A stretch of 12,136 nt of DNA from 4484-232 sp964486555 (GTDB lineage Bacteria > Thermotogota > Thermotogae > Thermotogales > Thermotogaceae). The translations under genes were made by a program, and so were the position numbers. Below are positions 6,794 to 12,136 of this stretch, in pieces. Under the pieces are notes generated by a model. The model was not told the DNA's origin, ran no database searches, and saw only the letters and a program-made list of their open reading frames with translations. The first letter of the stretch is position 1; each line of letters starts with the position of its first letter. The stretch spans positions 1-12,136 of the forward strand of contig CAZANP010000052.1 in assembly GCA_964486555.1 (NCBI GenBank), given 5' to 3'.

Positions 6794-8194
6794 CTAAGAA
6801 AGTTTTTTTAGAGCCTCATACAGAGAGATGGGATTCAAGGAATGAGTTAAAACATGGTTTGAATCTTCAAAGAATGTTTCATCGTAAGGATCCCTCACTA
6901 TCATGTAGAGAACTTTCTTAGCCCTGTTTCTTAGCTTTCTATGAGCTTCCAGAGATTTTTCGAATCTGAAAGCGTCTACAACAACATCTAGAACCTGGTA
7001 CGACGAGTTTTCGATGGCAGGTCCTTCTTCCAGATCGTAGTAAGTCACTTCTTTAACATCGAAGAATTTCCTGAAAACTTCCTCGATCTTTCTGTAATAC
7101 CTTGAGGTGTTATCGGCTGGGCTGAGATCCCTAGCTTTTGGAAGAACCAGGTGTACCTCCTTTCCGGGTTTTTCATTGACACTGATCTTCAGAGCGTTTC
7201 TTGCGGCCTTCGCCATGAATCCAATGTTGCTTGGATTTTTGTACTTTTCTATCAGATACTCCACTTTCCTTACGGAAGCTTCAACAGCTTCTGAGGGTAT
7301 CTTCCCATCCTTCAAAAGCTTTTCCAGAGTTTCGTAATAGACAGGTAGGTTATTTTCTCTACCCAGAAGCAGCATGTTACCCCCTGCGTTGAAGAACTTC
7401 ACTATGATCTCTTCAACGGAGAAGTTCCCAGACAGTGCTTTCATCTCGACGGCATCGCTCAGAATCAACCCACTGAAATTCATCTTATTTCTCAAAATAT
7501 CTGTGAGAAATTTTCTTGAAAGAGTTGCTGGTAGATCATCGATGCGAGGGTTTGTCACATGAGCCGTCATGATCGCTTCCGCCCCATGTTCGACGGTGAT
7601 TCTGAAGGGAAGAAGGTCGACATTCCACATTTCCTTGTATGGAACTTCAATCAGAGTTTTCCCATAATGGGAATCTTCCTTCGATCGACCGTGTCCTGGA
7701 AAATGCTTTATGCATGGAAGAATTCCGGACGATGTGAATCCCTGGCATGCTGCAACACCATATTCTGCTACTCTCTCTGGATCTTTTCCAAAGGTTCTGA
7801 GGCCAATGGCGGGGCTATTCCCTTCAAAGTACAGATCGAGGACGGGAGCGAAAACCATGTTGAATCCAATGATCCTCATGATACCACCAGACATCTCGGT
7901 GTATCTTCTTGTGAAAGATGGATCTGAAAAGCCGAAAGCCATGTTACCAATTGATGATGGAATGTAGGGAATCGTCTCGAGTTGTCCCCCCTCGTGATCG
8001 GAGGAGATTAAAAAGTTCCCTTTCTGAGAGAGGAAATCGAAGAATTCAACCAGCGATACTTCATCTGAGAGAATTCCTGGATAGATGAGAATACCACCAG
8101 GTCTGTATCTCTCGATGAGGTATTTCGTTTCATCATCGAACTTGTTGAAACCACAGAAGAAAACTCTTCCGAGATTTTCGATCAACTCGTTCAC
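6794..8194 (-). CDS. nagZ: GH3 beta-N-acetylglucosaminidase (NagZ/CbsA type)
   Basis: This enzyme cleaves terminal beta-linked N-acetylglucosamine, here most likely from imported chitobiose or longer chito-oligosaccharides. The GH3 N-terminal barrel covers roughly residues 1-330. It contains SSDHEGG (64-70), the diagnostic KHFPGHGRSKEDSH (163-176) whose Asp174/His176 dyad is the NagZ acid/base, and ILSDAVEMKAL with nucleophile Asp247. The remaining 130 residues form a second, less conserved domain. The protein has 466 residues, longer than one-domain proteobacterial NagZ and close to the Thermotoga CbsA enzyme as I recall it. There is no signal peptide, so it is cytoplasmic. The start is GTG 8194, overlapping the ROK stop as GTGA. 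Peptidoglycan recycling, the role of classical NagZ, is possible, but the transporter context favours catabolism of imported sugar. Confidence 0.94.
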   Translation of the reverse strand: MNELIENLGRVFFCGFNKFDDETKYLIERYRPGGILIYPGILSDEVSLVEFFDFLSQKGNFLISSDHEGGQLETIPYIPSSIGNMAFGFSDPSFTRRYTEMSGGIMRIIGFNMVFAPVLDLYFEGNSPAIGLRTFGKDPERVAEYGVAACQGFTSSGILPCIKHFPGHGRSKEDSHYGKTLIEVPYKEMWNVDLLPFRITVEHGAEAIMTAHVTNPRIDDLPATLSRKFLTDILRNKMNFSGLILSDAVEMKALSGNFSVEEIIVKFFNAGGNMLLLGRENNLPVYYETLEKLLKDGKIPSEAVEASVRKVEYLIEKYKNPSNIGFMAKAARNALKISVNEKPGKEVHLVLPKARDLSPADNTSRYYRKIEEVFRKFFDVKEVTYYDLEEGPAIENSSYQVLDVVVDAFRFEKSLEAHRKLRNRAKKVLYMIVRDPYDETFFEDSNHVLTHSLNPISLYEALKKLS

Positions 8195-9261
8195 CTTCCT
8201 TTCAGGAGTTTTATAGCGAAATCGTATTCGTTCATAAATCTGTTTAAAAACGCTTTAGCAGAGCCAATAGCTATGCTTTCAATTCCCGAATCATCTATGA
8301 TGATTTCGGTTTTAGATATTGGTCTTTTATCTATCCTCTTCTTTATTCTTTCAATCAGAATTCCATGGATGGATTTAGGAAACAAATTTATATCTCCTCC
8401 AATCACCACTCCCTCAGGATCGAGAAGGTATATGGAAGTCGTCAGGTACGAGATCAGGGACTCCAAGAATGAAGAGATCTCATCCAATTTCAACTGTTTT
8501 CTCCTTTTGAAACCCTTGAGAGTTAATCTCACCTTCTTGTCACCGAAAAGTGGTGGGAGAGCCCCCAGCTCGAATTCACCTGCTGACATGTTCGATCCCA
8601 GAAAATTCCTACCGTTTAGCCATATCCCAGCTCCAATACCCACAGGACGTCTGAGATCGAAGGGAATGGATATCAGAAAATAAACAAGATTCCTCCAGCG
8701 GTTTGAAAAAGCGGCAGAAGCTGCGTTCGCATCGTTCATTATCTGATAGTTGAAATCGAATTTTTCTCTCAATTTTCCAAGGAGAGGGAAATTTTTCAAT
8801 CCTAAAGCGGCACAGTATATTATCTCCCCTTTCCGAGTATCGATGATCCCAGGCATTGCGATGGATATTCCTAAGATTTTGTTGAACAGACTTTCATACT
8901 TCTTCACTTTCTCGCAGATAGCACTTACTATCTCTTCCTTCTTCATGTTCACAAGATCGTAACTTTTTTCAGCGATATCACCGTTCAAATCGAGCAAAAC
9001 CATCGATAACTCACTTTGCTCGATTCCCAAACCGAGTATCAGGTATTTTAGATGGTTAAGACTGAAAAGTTTTGTTTTTCTACCACCTGATGAGCTGGGA
9101 TTCAATTCTCCAGAGATCATCACTAACCCATCATCGATCAAAGATTTCAAATTTCTTGAAACTGTTGAGGAATCGATTCGCAAGTTCTGACTGATATCTC
9201 TGATAGTTGTCTGTTTTTTCATCCATATATACCTGAGTATCTTGTGCTGAGTTGGTGTCAT
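8191..9261 (-). CDS. ROK-family transcriptional repressor of the amino-sugar operon (ChiR-like)
   Basis: The first gene of the operon has 356 residues. An N-terminal winged helix-turn-helix (residues 5-52, RDISQNLRIDSSTVSRNLKS) is followed by a ROK sugar-kinase fold from about 72 onward, including NDANAA (177-181) and IGAGIWLNGRNFLGSNMSAG (209-228). The Cys-x-Cys-Gly zinc motif usual in ROK proteins is missing and the AGExGH signature reads AGEFELG, so it should be a regulator without kinase function. I choose ATG 9261 because AGGAGG (9273-9268) lies six bases upstream. The longer frame from ATG 9285 would place this site and part of the palindrome inside the gene. By position and context it matches T. 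maritima TM0808, a proposed chitobiose regulator. It probably binds the adjacent palindrome and is released by N-acetylglucosamine or its disaccharide. Confidence 0.9.
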   Translation of the reverse strand: MTPTQHKILRYIWMKKQTTIRDISQNLRIDSSTVSRNLKSLIDDGLVMISGELNPSSSGGRKTKLFSLNHLKYLILGLGIEQSELSMVLLDLNGDIAEKSYDLVNMKKEEIVSAICEKVKKYESLFNKILGISIAMPGIIDTRKGEIIYCAALGLKNFPLLGKLREKFDFNYQIMNDANAASAAFSNRWRNLVYFLISIPFDLRRPVGIGAGIWLNGRNFLGSNMSAGEFELGALPPLFGDKKVRLTLKGFKRRKQLKLDEISSFLESLISYLTTSIYLLDPEGVVIGGDINLFPKSIHGILIERIKKRIDKRPISKTEIIIDDSGIESIAIGSAKAFLNRFMNEYDFAIKLLKGR

Positions 9262-9267
9262 TTTTCC

Positions 9268-9273
9268 CCTCCT
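9268..9273 (-). promoter_or_regulatory. Ribosome binding site that fixes the ROK start
   Basis: AGGAGG with a six-base spacer to ATG 9261. This rules in the shorter protein over the in-frame ATG at 9285, whose own upstream region is the palindrome. Confidence 0.85.
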
Positions 9274-9275
9274 AG

Positions 9276-9300
9276 TTAGTTGCATGCATCATGCAACTAA
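9276..9300. promoter_or_regulatory. Perfect 25-bp palindrome, probable ROK operator
   Basis: TTAGTTGCATG (9276-9286) and CATGCAACTAA (9290-9300) are perfect 11-base inverted repeats around the three-base centre CAT. The site lies between the predicted operon promoter and the ROK ribosome binding site, three bases upstream of the latter. Bound repressor would cover the transcription start or block elongation. The perfect dyad symmetry fits a dimeric ROK winged helix-turn-helix. No second copy was noticed elsewhere in the window. Confidence 0.82.
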
Positions 9301-9311
9301 TTCAATTAATT

Positions 9312-9338
9312 TTTATAACACAGCAAAGAAATAATCAA
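9312..9338 (-). promoter_or_regulatory. Predicted promoter of the amino-sugar operon
   Basis: On the minus strand TTGATT (9338-9333) is followed by an AT-rich TTATAAAAA run. Reading the -10 as TATAAA (9317-9312) gives a 15-base spacer; reading it two bases later as TAAAAA gives 17. Transcription would start near 9303-9306, directly beside the palindrome, as expected for a repressor-controlled promoter. Confidence 0.5.
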
Positions 9339-9470
9339 GTCTGATTTTCCAGAAAAATCGTTAATTATTCCCGAATATGATCTCTATATACAGCTATATT
9401 CATTTTTTCTTTATCTTATAAAAGTCACACACTACTCGTGTCAATCTTCATTTAAAGGAAAATTCACGCT

Positions 9471-9498
9471 TTGATGTGTAACTGGTTAATTATATATT
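9471..9498 (+). promoter_or_regulatory. Predicted promoter of the secreted-protein / transporter pair
   Basis: TTGATG (9471-9476) and TATATT (9493-9498) are separated by 16 bases, a good housekeeping-sigma promoter match. The start would fall near 9505, leaving a leader of about 35 bases. It diverges from the operon promoter. The intervening 9339-9470 stretch is AT-rich and holds nothing else I can support. Confidence 0.55.
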
Positions 9499-9525
9499 CA
9501 ATTTGCATATCTAGAATGGTGAATT

Positions 9526-9532
9526 AAGGAGG
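9526..9532 (+). promoter_or_regulatory. Ribosome binding site for the frameshifted secreted protein
   Basis: AAGGAGG with a seven-base spacer to ATG 9540. It marks the genuine start, in a different frame from the body of the gene. Confidence 0.9.
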
Positions 9533-9539
9533 CGAAAAT

Positions 9540-10135
9540 ATGCTTTTACGCAATAAATTTTTCTTCTTAATTTGTACTGTAGGAAGCTTGATTCTCGCAC
9601 AGGTCAATCCTCCAGTTGTTCCATCACCTGCAAACACTGGTTCTTTCCCCCAAACTGCTCTATCCCTCCTGCCTCACCTCCTGCACCGCTCCTTCATCCA
9701 GTAAACTACTTGAACACCGCGCAACAAGCAGTATCGAGTGCCATAGAGGTTGGGAAACATCTGACAATAGGTAAAATATGGATTGTGCGAGATCCTGCTG
9801 GTGAGATCGAGGTAAAGGCAGGACTAATTTATCAGAACATGGTCGTAGCTGTGGTTAGATTCAACCCGTTCAATGGAGATATCCTTCCAGAGGGAGCACA
9901 TGTGAGAGCCTACGACATGAGAGTGACAAATGATGTGTTGCATGAAAAACTCAGTGATTTCGCATCCAAGCTCGTGGTTCTTCATGGGGCTGGGTTCAAG
10001 GAACCGGAAAACTGCTGGACAATTCCCATAGCGTACGATGGAAAGATTGTCACACATTTAAAGATCTACATAGATGGAATACATGTGATACCGGACTACG
10101 TGAGTGATCAAGAAATGAAATGGTATGGAAGGTAA
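9540..10135 (+). pseudogene. Secreted protein of unknown function, reading frame interrupted
   Basis: A strong ribosome binding site leads to ATG 9540. From there the frame encodes a signal peptide (MLLRNK, a hydrophobic core, SLILA-Q at about residue 20) and a Pro-rich stretch, but stops at TAA 9699-9701. The continuation lies in the -1 frame: open from 9572, it becomes protein-like after the Pro-rich linker and runs to TAA 10133-10135, with segments such as VNYLNTAQQAV, GLIYQNMVVAVVRFNPFNGD and EKLSDFASKLVVLHGAG. Joining the frames at TTTCCCCC (9644-9651) gives about 198 residues with no internal stop. One lost C there would explain the break; a sequencing error or ribosomal slippage on T TTC CCC are alternatives. 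The body is a soluble, probably beta-rich domain I do not recognise. It sits 28 bases upstream of the transporter gene, suggesting an operon. Confidence 0.75.
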
Positions 10136-10150
10136 ATGAAAACACCAAAG

Positions 10151-10160
10151 GAGAGGTGAG
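10151..10160 (+). promoter_or_regulatory. Ribosome binding site in front of an AUA start
   Basis: GAGAGGTGAG resembles the full anti-Shine-Dalgarno complement (GGAGGTGA). The core AGG ends seven bases before ATA 10164. No ATG, GTG or TTG in the transporter frame lies at a usable distance. Confidence 0.6.
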
Positions 10161-10163
10161 GCT

Positions 10164-11270
10164 ATAAAACCGGGACATGACATCCAATCTAGGAAAACTC
10201 CTGTAGATGGAAAAAAGATCGCCGAATGGATAGCGAAAGAGTGGTTCTTCATTATAGCCACATTTGGGTTGTTATTGACCAGCCTCTATCTAAAACGCTT
10301 TCCAGAGTACAGTTTGAACGACTTCAAAGTTGTCTACACTTTGTTCATCTTCCTCGTAATAATCAAAGGTTTGGAAAAAAGCCACCTCATACACAACATT
10401 TCTTTAAAGCTCTCCCAGAGAAAGTTCCTACCACAGAAGCTGATTCTCTTTACAGCAGTTCTTTCAATGTTCGTAACGAACGATGTGGCTCTCTTTGTGA
10501 TGATCCCTTTAACCATCTCACTCGATATAGAGGGAAAAACCACCTTGGTTATTCTTGAAACTCTTGTAGCGAACGGTGTTTCTTCATTAATGCCTTTTGG
10601 AAATCCCCAGAACATCTTCATATATTACTACTACTACTACAACGTTCACCCTCTGGAATTCATCAAAACCATAGCCCCCTTCAGTTTCATATCCTTGGGA
10701 TTGATAATGCTTGCCAGTTTGAAACTGAGAGGGAATGAGGTGAAAGATGATATCGGAGTGTTCATAAAGCATGAGAAGAAAGCGTATGTGTACATCGCTT
10801 TCTTCCTCATATTCGTTCTATCCGTTCTGAAGGTTCTTCCATTGGGATTAGGTGTTCTTCCAATAATATACGCAGTTCTATTTGACAAGAGGAGCCTCAA
10901 GATCGATTACTTTCTACTTGCCACTTTCTTCGCGTTCTTCGGATTCACCGACAACCTAATGAGGATACTGAGGTTCAACCTTGATACTCCCATGAAGGTC
11001 TTTCTGTTTTCAGCTTTTGGGAGTCAAGCTATAAGCAACGTACCGAGTGCGCTACTTTTCGCTGATTTCACATTGAACTGGAAGTCCCTTCTCTGGGGTG
11101 TGAGTGTTGGAGGGTACGGAAATCTGATAGGTTCACTCGCGAATTTCATAACGTACAGATTTTATAAAGCTAAATACAAGGATACGAAAGGCTTTTTGTT
11201 GAAGTTTCACCTTTACGGTTATCTATTCTTCTTTATAGGAATATTCATCTACTCACTGGTGATGTGCTGA
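10164..11270 (+). CDS. ArsB/DASS-like ion transporter (IT superfamily)
   Basis: This is a polytopic inner-membrane protein of about 368 residues. Hallmarks of the ion-transporter superfamily are FVTNDVALFVMIPLTI (103-118), PFGNPQNIF (144-152) and, in the second half, the pseudo-repeat SNVPSALL and GGYGNLIGSLANF. These resemble arsenite, citrate/dicarboxylate and Na+/H+ antiporters, so the cargo cannot be named. The first in-frame TTG (10269, residue 36) falls in the middle of the first membrane helix (WFFIIATFGLLLTSLYL, 27-43), so the real start must be upstream. The frame is open back to a TGA at 10137-10139 but holds no ATG, GTG or TTG, and the site facing the ribosome binding site is ATA 10164. 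A run of six Tyr (154-159) follows the first signature. The gene lies 28 bases after the secreted-protein gene and converges on the phosphoesterase. Confidence 0.82.
   Translation: MKPGHDIQSRKTPVDGKKIAEWIAKEWFFIIATFGLLLTSLYLKRFPEYSLNDFKVVYTLFIFLVIIKGLEKSHLIHNISLKLSQRKFLPQKLILFTAVLSMFVTNDVALFVMIPLTISLDIEGKTTLVILETLVANGVSSLMPFGNPQNIFIYYYYYYNVHPLEFIKTIAPFSFISLGLIMLASLKLRGNEVKDDIGVFIKHEKKAYVYIAFFLIFVLSVLKVLPLGLGVLPIIYAVLFDKRSLKIDYFLLATFFAFFGFTDNLMRILRFNLDTPMKVFLFSAFGSQAISNVPSALLFADFTLNWKSLLWGVSVGGYGNLIGSLANFITYRFYKAKYKDTKGFLLKFHLYGYLFFFIGIFIYSLVMC
10626..10640 (+). repeat. (TAC)5 trinucleotide repeat encoding part of a Tyr run
   Basis: Five TAC codons follow one TAT, giving six consecutive tyrosines right after the PFGNPQNIFI signature of the transporter. 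The array is in frame, so copy-number slippage would change the Tyr count without breaking the gene. Confidence 0.9.
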
Positions 11271-11279
11271 TGGAAAGAT

Positions 11280-11300
11280 GAAGGGGCCTGAAACCCCTTC
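11280..11300. terminator. Shared hairpin terminator between convergent genes
   Basis: GAAGGGG (11280-11286) and CCCCTTC (11294-11300) form a perfect 7-bp stem with a seven-base loop. It begins nine bases after the transporter stop and three bases after the phosphoesterase stop on the other strand. The T tracts are weak on both sides (GATTCATTTC forward, ATCTTTCC reverse), so termination may be incomplete or serve mainly as 3'-end protection. Confidence 0.65.
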
Positions 11301-11303
11301 GAT

Positions 11304-12136
11304 TCATTTCGTTTTCACCATCACATCCACGGAATCCGCCCCAGGAACTGTCACCTCAACCCTCACTTTAACCATGTAATCGTTTATCTTTTTAACTTCC
11401 AATATCTTGGGAGGCTTCTTAGCGGGTTTGACGTTCCTTCCCCAGTCCACGTAGGTTCCTGAAACCTCATAACCATTAGCTGAGAAAGGCATCAAGAAAG
11501 TGAGTCCTTTGAACGTTCTTTCATAAGGGGTTCTGTTCGCTACTATTGCTACAGCCTCGGGTGATATGCCGTCGTTCCCTTTCACGTATTTCACTTCGAA
11601 ACTGTGAGGTACCACGAGTTCGTAAGAGACTTCGTCACCATCGACAGTAACTATCATGTAAGCGAAGATACTCAAAGCACCAGCTGGAAAGTGCAAGTTG
11701 TAGTGGTAACCCGAAGCCCATCCACCGTGATCGAATTCTGAATCACTCGTGACACCTTTGTAGTCTGGACCTTCCCCCATGTTTATACCGTATCCTCCAG
11801 TTATTGGTCCATACAGGGAAGCTCTTCCTTCACCAACGGTGAAGAATTTCGTGCCGTTTTCTACCTGAGCATAGATAATATGCTTGTGCCCTGCAAAATA
11901 AGCGTCTACATTGTTTTCAACGAGAAGTTTTATGAATTCATCTCTGTTCTCCTTTGAAGCGAAGGACTTTGGATGCTCTCCAAAGTCTGATGTGAGTGCA
12001 GAGAAGGCAGGAACATGTCCTAGCACGAAAGTGTGGGATGCCTTTTTCTTCAAAACCTCTTTCGTCCAATCTACCGTTGAGAGATCGTGGACACCGTCAT
12101 TCACGTTGTAAAACCCATATTTCTGACCAGGTTGAA
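11304..12136 (-). CDS. Calcineurin-like metallophosphoesterase, C-terminal part (cut by window edge)
   Basis: The frame is open from the right edge of the window to TGA 11306-11304, at least 277 residues, so the N-terminus and the first metal-binding motifs lie outside. The part present holds two conserved family blocks: FVLGHVPAF (GHxP) and YFAGHKHIIY (GHxH), both supplying metal ligands of the di-metal centre. About 170 residues follow, including a Gly-rich segment and a C-terminal beta-rich domain ending VTVPGADSVDVMVKTK, which suggests an extracytoplasmic phosphoesterase of the acid-phosphatase/phosphodiesterase type. A GTG at 12104 is in frame, but it lies between family segments (YGFYNVNDGVHDL continues through it) and is not a real start. 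The substrate is unknown. It is convergent with the transporter and probably unrelated to it. Confidence 0.88.
   Translation of the reverse strand, partial: QPGQKYGFYNVNDGVHDLSTVDWTKEVLKKKASHTFVLGHVPAFSALTSDFGEHPKSFASKENRDEFIKLLVENNVDAYFAGHKHIIYAQVENGTKFFTVGEGRASLYGPITGGYGINMGEGPDYKGVTSDSEFDHGGWASGYHYNLHFPAGALSIFAYMIVTVDGDEVSYELVVPHSFEVKYVKGNDGISPEAVAIVANRTPYERTFKGLTFLMPFSANGYEVSGTYVDWGRNVKPAKKPPKILEVKKINDYMVKVRVEVTVPGADSVDVMVKTK

Noticed and set aside
9298..9308. Short palindrome TAATT-C-AATTA beside the ROK operator
   Set aside because: All A/T arms of five bases; too simple to call a second operator.
9342..9358. Inverted repeat GATTTT-CCAGA-AAAATC in the divergent intergenic region
   Set aside because: A six-base AT-rich stem with no U tract, not positioned like a terminator for any gene; expected by chance in AT-rich DNA.
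9261..9539. Riboswitch or other structured leader RNA upstream of the operon or the secreted-protein gene
   Set aside because: Predicted leaders are short (about 35-45 bases) and contain only the operator palindrome or AT-rich sequence; no known riboswitch core was seen.
9644..9651. Programmed -1 ribosomal frameshift site
   Set aside because: The heptamer T TTC CCC fits, but no upstream Shine-Dalgarno stimulator or downstream stem is visible; a lost C is the simpler explanation, so no programmed site is annotated as a feature.
10136..10159. Seven-codon ORF (MKTPKER) between the secreted protein and transporter genes
   Set aside because: Too short to call a gene and its own ribosome binding site is poor; kept only as a possible coupling element in the AUA-start finding.
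11304..12104. Complete phosphoesterase starting at GTG 12104
   Set aside because: The frame is open to the window edge, and the sequence upstream of the GTG continues family-like residues, so the gene is cut, not complete.

Overview
The window looks like chromosomal DNA of a thermophilic Thermotogales bacterium, most likely Thermotoga or a close relative. The clues are the gene set and order, proteins rich in Lys, Glu and Ile, heavy use of AGA/AGG and ATA codons, very strong AGGAGG-type ribosome binding sites, frequent TTG/GTG starts and tight gene packing. The ROK regulator / GH3 hexosaminidase / binding protein / two permeases block matches, from memory, the T. maritima chitobiose (N-acetylglucosamine disaccharide) locus around TM0808-TM0812. 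Species cannot be fixed from sequence alone.

Layout. From about 9261 down to base 1, ten genes run on the minus strand, mostly overlapping or nearly abutting. In transcription order they are: ROK repressor (8191-9261), GH3 NagZ/CbsA-type beta-N-acetylglucosaminidase (6794-8194), secreted sugar-binding protein (5528-6781), two CUT1-type permeases (4514-5419 and 3694-4521), a small GH20-like glycosidase (2726-3697), the alpha and beta subunits of a class I iron-sulfur fumarase-type hydratase (1903-2724 and 1413-1922), the tRNA 2-thiouridylase MnmA (275-1348) and an unidentified charged protein cut by the window edge (1-278). A perfect 25-bp palindrome (9276-9300) between a plausible promoter and the ROK start is the obvious autoregulatory operator. 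A GC-rich hairpin directly after the binding-protein stop (5500-5521) probably raises binding-protein mRNA over permease mRNA.

On the plus strand, diverging from the ROK promoter, lie a small secreted protein of unknown function whose reading frame is broken near a C run (9540-10135) and an ArsB/DASS-like ion transporter (10164-11270). The transporter's natural start appears to be an AUA codon. It converges on a calcineurin-like phosphoesterase (minus strand, 11304 to beyond 12136), with a shared hairpin terminator at 11280-11300.

How the genes fit together. The ROK protein senses the imported amino sugar or disaccharide and releases the operator. The binding protein and permeases import GlcNAc-type oligosaccharides, using an ATPase encoded elsewhere. 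The GH3 and GH20 enzymes, neither with a signal peptide, cleave them in the cytoplasm. No nagA/nagB genes for later steps are present in the window. The fumarase pair, MnmA and the last gene are metabolically unrelated but physically continuous with the sugar operon. I saw no tRNA, rRNA, CRISPR array, insertion sequence or riboswitch. The points most worth checking are the frameshifted secreted protein, the AUA start, the palindromic operator and the GH20-like gene in the sugar operon.
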